A DNA stretch of 64,000 nt from Rhopalosiphum padi (Eukaryota; Arthropoda; Insecta; Hemiptera; Aphididae), in the NCBI RefSeq assembly GCF_020882245.1, contig NC_083597.1, positions 3,010,581-3,074,580 on the forward strand. Reading direction: 5' to 3'. Shown here one piece after another: positions 62,405-64,000 of this stretch (within the stretch, counting starts at the first letter, position 1; each line of letters starts with the position of its first letter). Under the pieces are notes generated by a model. It ran no database searches. It worked only from the letters and a program-made list of their open reading frames with translations, and was not told the DNA's origin. Made by a program: the position numbers and the translations under genes.

Positions 62405-64000
62405 TAATATATATTATATATTAAAATGTTATTTATGTAATACTCTGATATATAAATAAATTTTAAAATACATGCTGATAACTGACATCGTACATCATAT
62501 ATATTATTATATAACATAATCATTATTCATTATTGATAAATATTAAAAGTTCAGTTGAAGTAAATAAATCAATTAAAAACTGATAATAAATCTATTTAAG
62601 TAAAATACATGATAGCAATGAGTAGGTTAGGTATATATATATAGTATATACAATTAAATTCAGTATAATACGTATGTTGTATGCCTATATAATATGTATT
62701 AATCATATAAATAACAGTTAAATGTTAAAAAAAGTATATACTTATTCATTTTTGATTTTATGGTTAATGTATTTTGATGTATATTTAAAAATAATGTTTC
62801 ATATTATTTATAAGTATAAAAAAAATATATATAATTATATCTAATTATAAATTAAAATTATTACTGTGAATGCTTCGTAGTTTTTGTACGTATAAAGAAA
62901 AAATTATCTATAGTATTAATTTACCTGTAATGTATGCCAACCGAGAATTAATAGTAATATGTCTGTATTAATTGACATGAAAAAATGTGTCACGTGCCAT
63001 GTGCTTTGTTGTATAGTCGTGTTTTTTCTCTGAACTACAGTTGAGTAATCGATTTGTTTTTGTCACCACTCACCACCCTACTGAGATACAAGATTTCTAC
63101 AGGTAGATATTATGAAAAAATCGTGAGCATCTAATGAAGAACACATGTTTCAATTTGTTATGCAAACTGTGTATGTAAATATACACAACCCCTGTCTTAC
63201 TATACTATGACTATTCCAAAAATGAAAATAATGATTAATATTTTCATCGTGTTCTCCCAGAGACTTGAATAGGAATCGTTCTTATAGTTGAAATGGGTTA
63301 AATTAAGTTAATAACTTATTTTGGAATTAGATTTTAGATTTTTCTTTTAATGCAGCACTTCCATTATATTCTATTTAAAAAAAAATAACAGTTTTTAAAA
63401 TTATTTATTTATTCAAGAATTATAGATAGTTTTTAATTTTCAAACGTCTTGAGCAATTATAAAACACATTAGGTTTGTCTGGATCAACTGCGGACATTGT
63501 GCTACGCATTATTTGTTGACGAGGAATATATAATGCAAGGCGGATTGAATAGATGGAAATTTAAAATGAAGTATTCGCAGGTATTGTACGATGAGATAAT
63601 AATAAAGTCCGGTTTTTTTTATAGCGATCTCATAAATAGTTTTGCCCCGTTGCAGCAATGTGCAATGGGATCATTATTCGTTTGATTATACATATATATA
63701 TTATATACACGATATACGCATATGTACGTGCAAACCTCTGTAGTCTGTGCATATTTTACGATTTATATTATTATTATTTTGACATCTAGAATTTTTTATG
63801 TTCGATACTCCAATATATAAATAAATTGATAAAAATAAAAATATCGTTTAATGTTTAGTGTTCATTTAGTAGTCTTAATAACTTATGAAATTTTTATTAT
63901 AATATTTTCATTTTGTTTCGTTATAATTTAATTATTATACATATAATTTCAAAATGTATAATTTTTATTTTTGTTTAAGACATGTCGACATGTCTTTGTA
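56050..64000. other. AT-rich stretch, probable long intron
   Basis: No supported exon was found. GC-richer patches at 59.34-59.62, 60.58-60.85 and 63.48-63.69 kb contain short open frames without good splice pairs. Microsatellites include (TAT)n at 62083-62106 and (AT)n at 62372-62399. Confidence 0.4.
62372..62399. repeat. (AT)n microsatellite
   Basis: About 14 uninterrupted AT units, followed by an AT-rich near-palindromic stretch. Confidence 0.95.

Noticed and set aside
63497..63685. 62-codon frame near the right end
   Set aside because: Some protein-like composition but no splice signals in phase and no recognised similarity; left as an unassigned patch.

Overview
The window is AT-rich animal nuclear DNA with spliceosomal introns. 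It looks like an aphid-type hemipteran insect. This is an inference from base composition, the recurring tags built on TAGGTACCTA, insect-like protein sequences and short TTAGG runs; no marker gene proves the species. Recognised coding sequence is confined to the first 19 kb. The remaining 45 kb is mostly introns or intergenic DNA, with small GC-richer islands and many DNA-transposon relics.

Layout. 1-2.4 kb: intronic or intergenic sequence with two hAT-type pieces, one complete with 22-bp inverted ends and a perfect 8-bp target duplication. 2.4-8.85 kb (+): the 3' part of a long coiled-coil gene, 22 exons in continuous phase (about 1,019 residues), most like the MTCL/SOGA microtubule-associated family; an intron near its end holds a second hAT relic. 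11.3-12.7 kb (-): a three-exon gene for complex I subunit NDUFA1 (MWFE), with a hAT MITE and a jockey-like LINE fragment in its first intron. 13.46-18.93 kb (+): a complete nine-exon class I histone deacetylase (HDAC1/Rpd3, 491 residues). NDUFA1 and HDAC1 are head to head across about 780 bp containing CCAAT boxes and a notable nested palindrome.

19-64 kb: transposon relics with clear inverted ends (pogo/Tigger-like at 20.5 kb; hAT-like at 21.5, 25.2, 34.2 and 49.8 kb), a GC-rich island at 23.2-23.6 kb that may be a decayed cuticle-protein gene on the minus strand, a promoter-like island at 26 kb, two phase-compatible exons of an unrecognised protein at 37.7 and 39.4 kb (+), several short splice-bounded candidate exons on the minus strand, and a CpG-rich block at 55-56 kb ending in a likely first coding exon (+). 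These may belong to one or more long-intron genes reaching beyond the window; I could not join them.

No operons, CRISPR arrays, rRNA or convincing tRNA genes were seen. I found no clearly new multi-gene system. The most interesting items are the nested palindrome in the HDAC1/NDUFA1 promoter, two hAT relics that both keep the same transposase C-terminal segment, and the unexplained exons between 23 and 56 kb.
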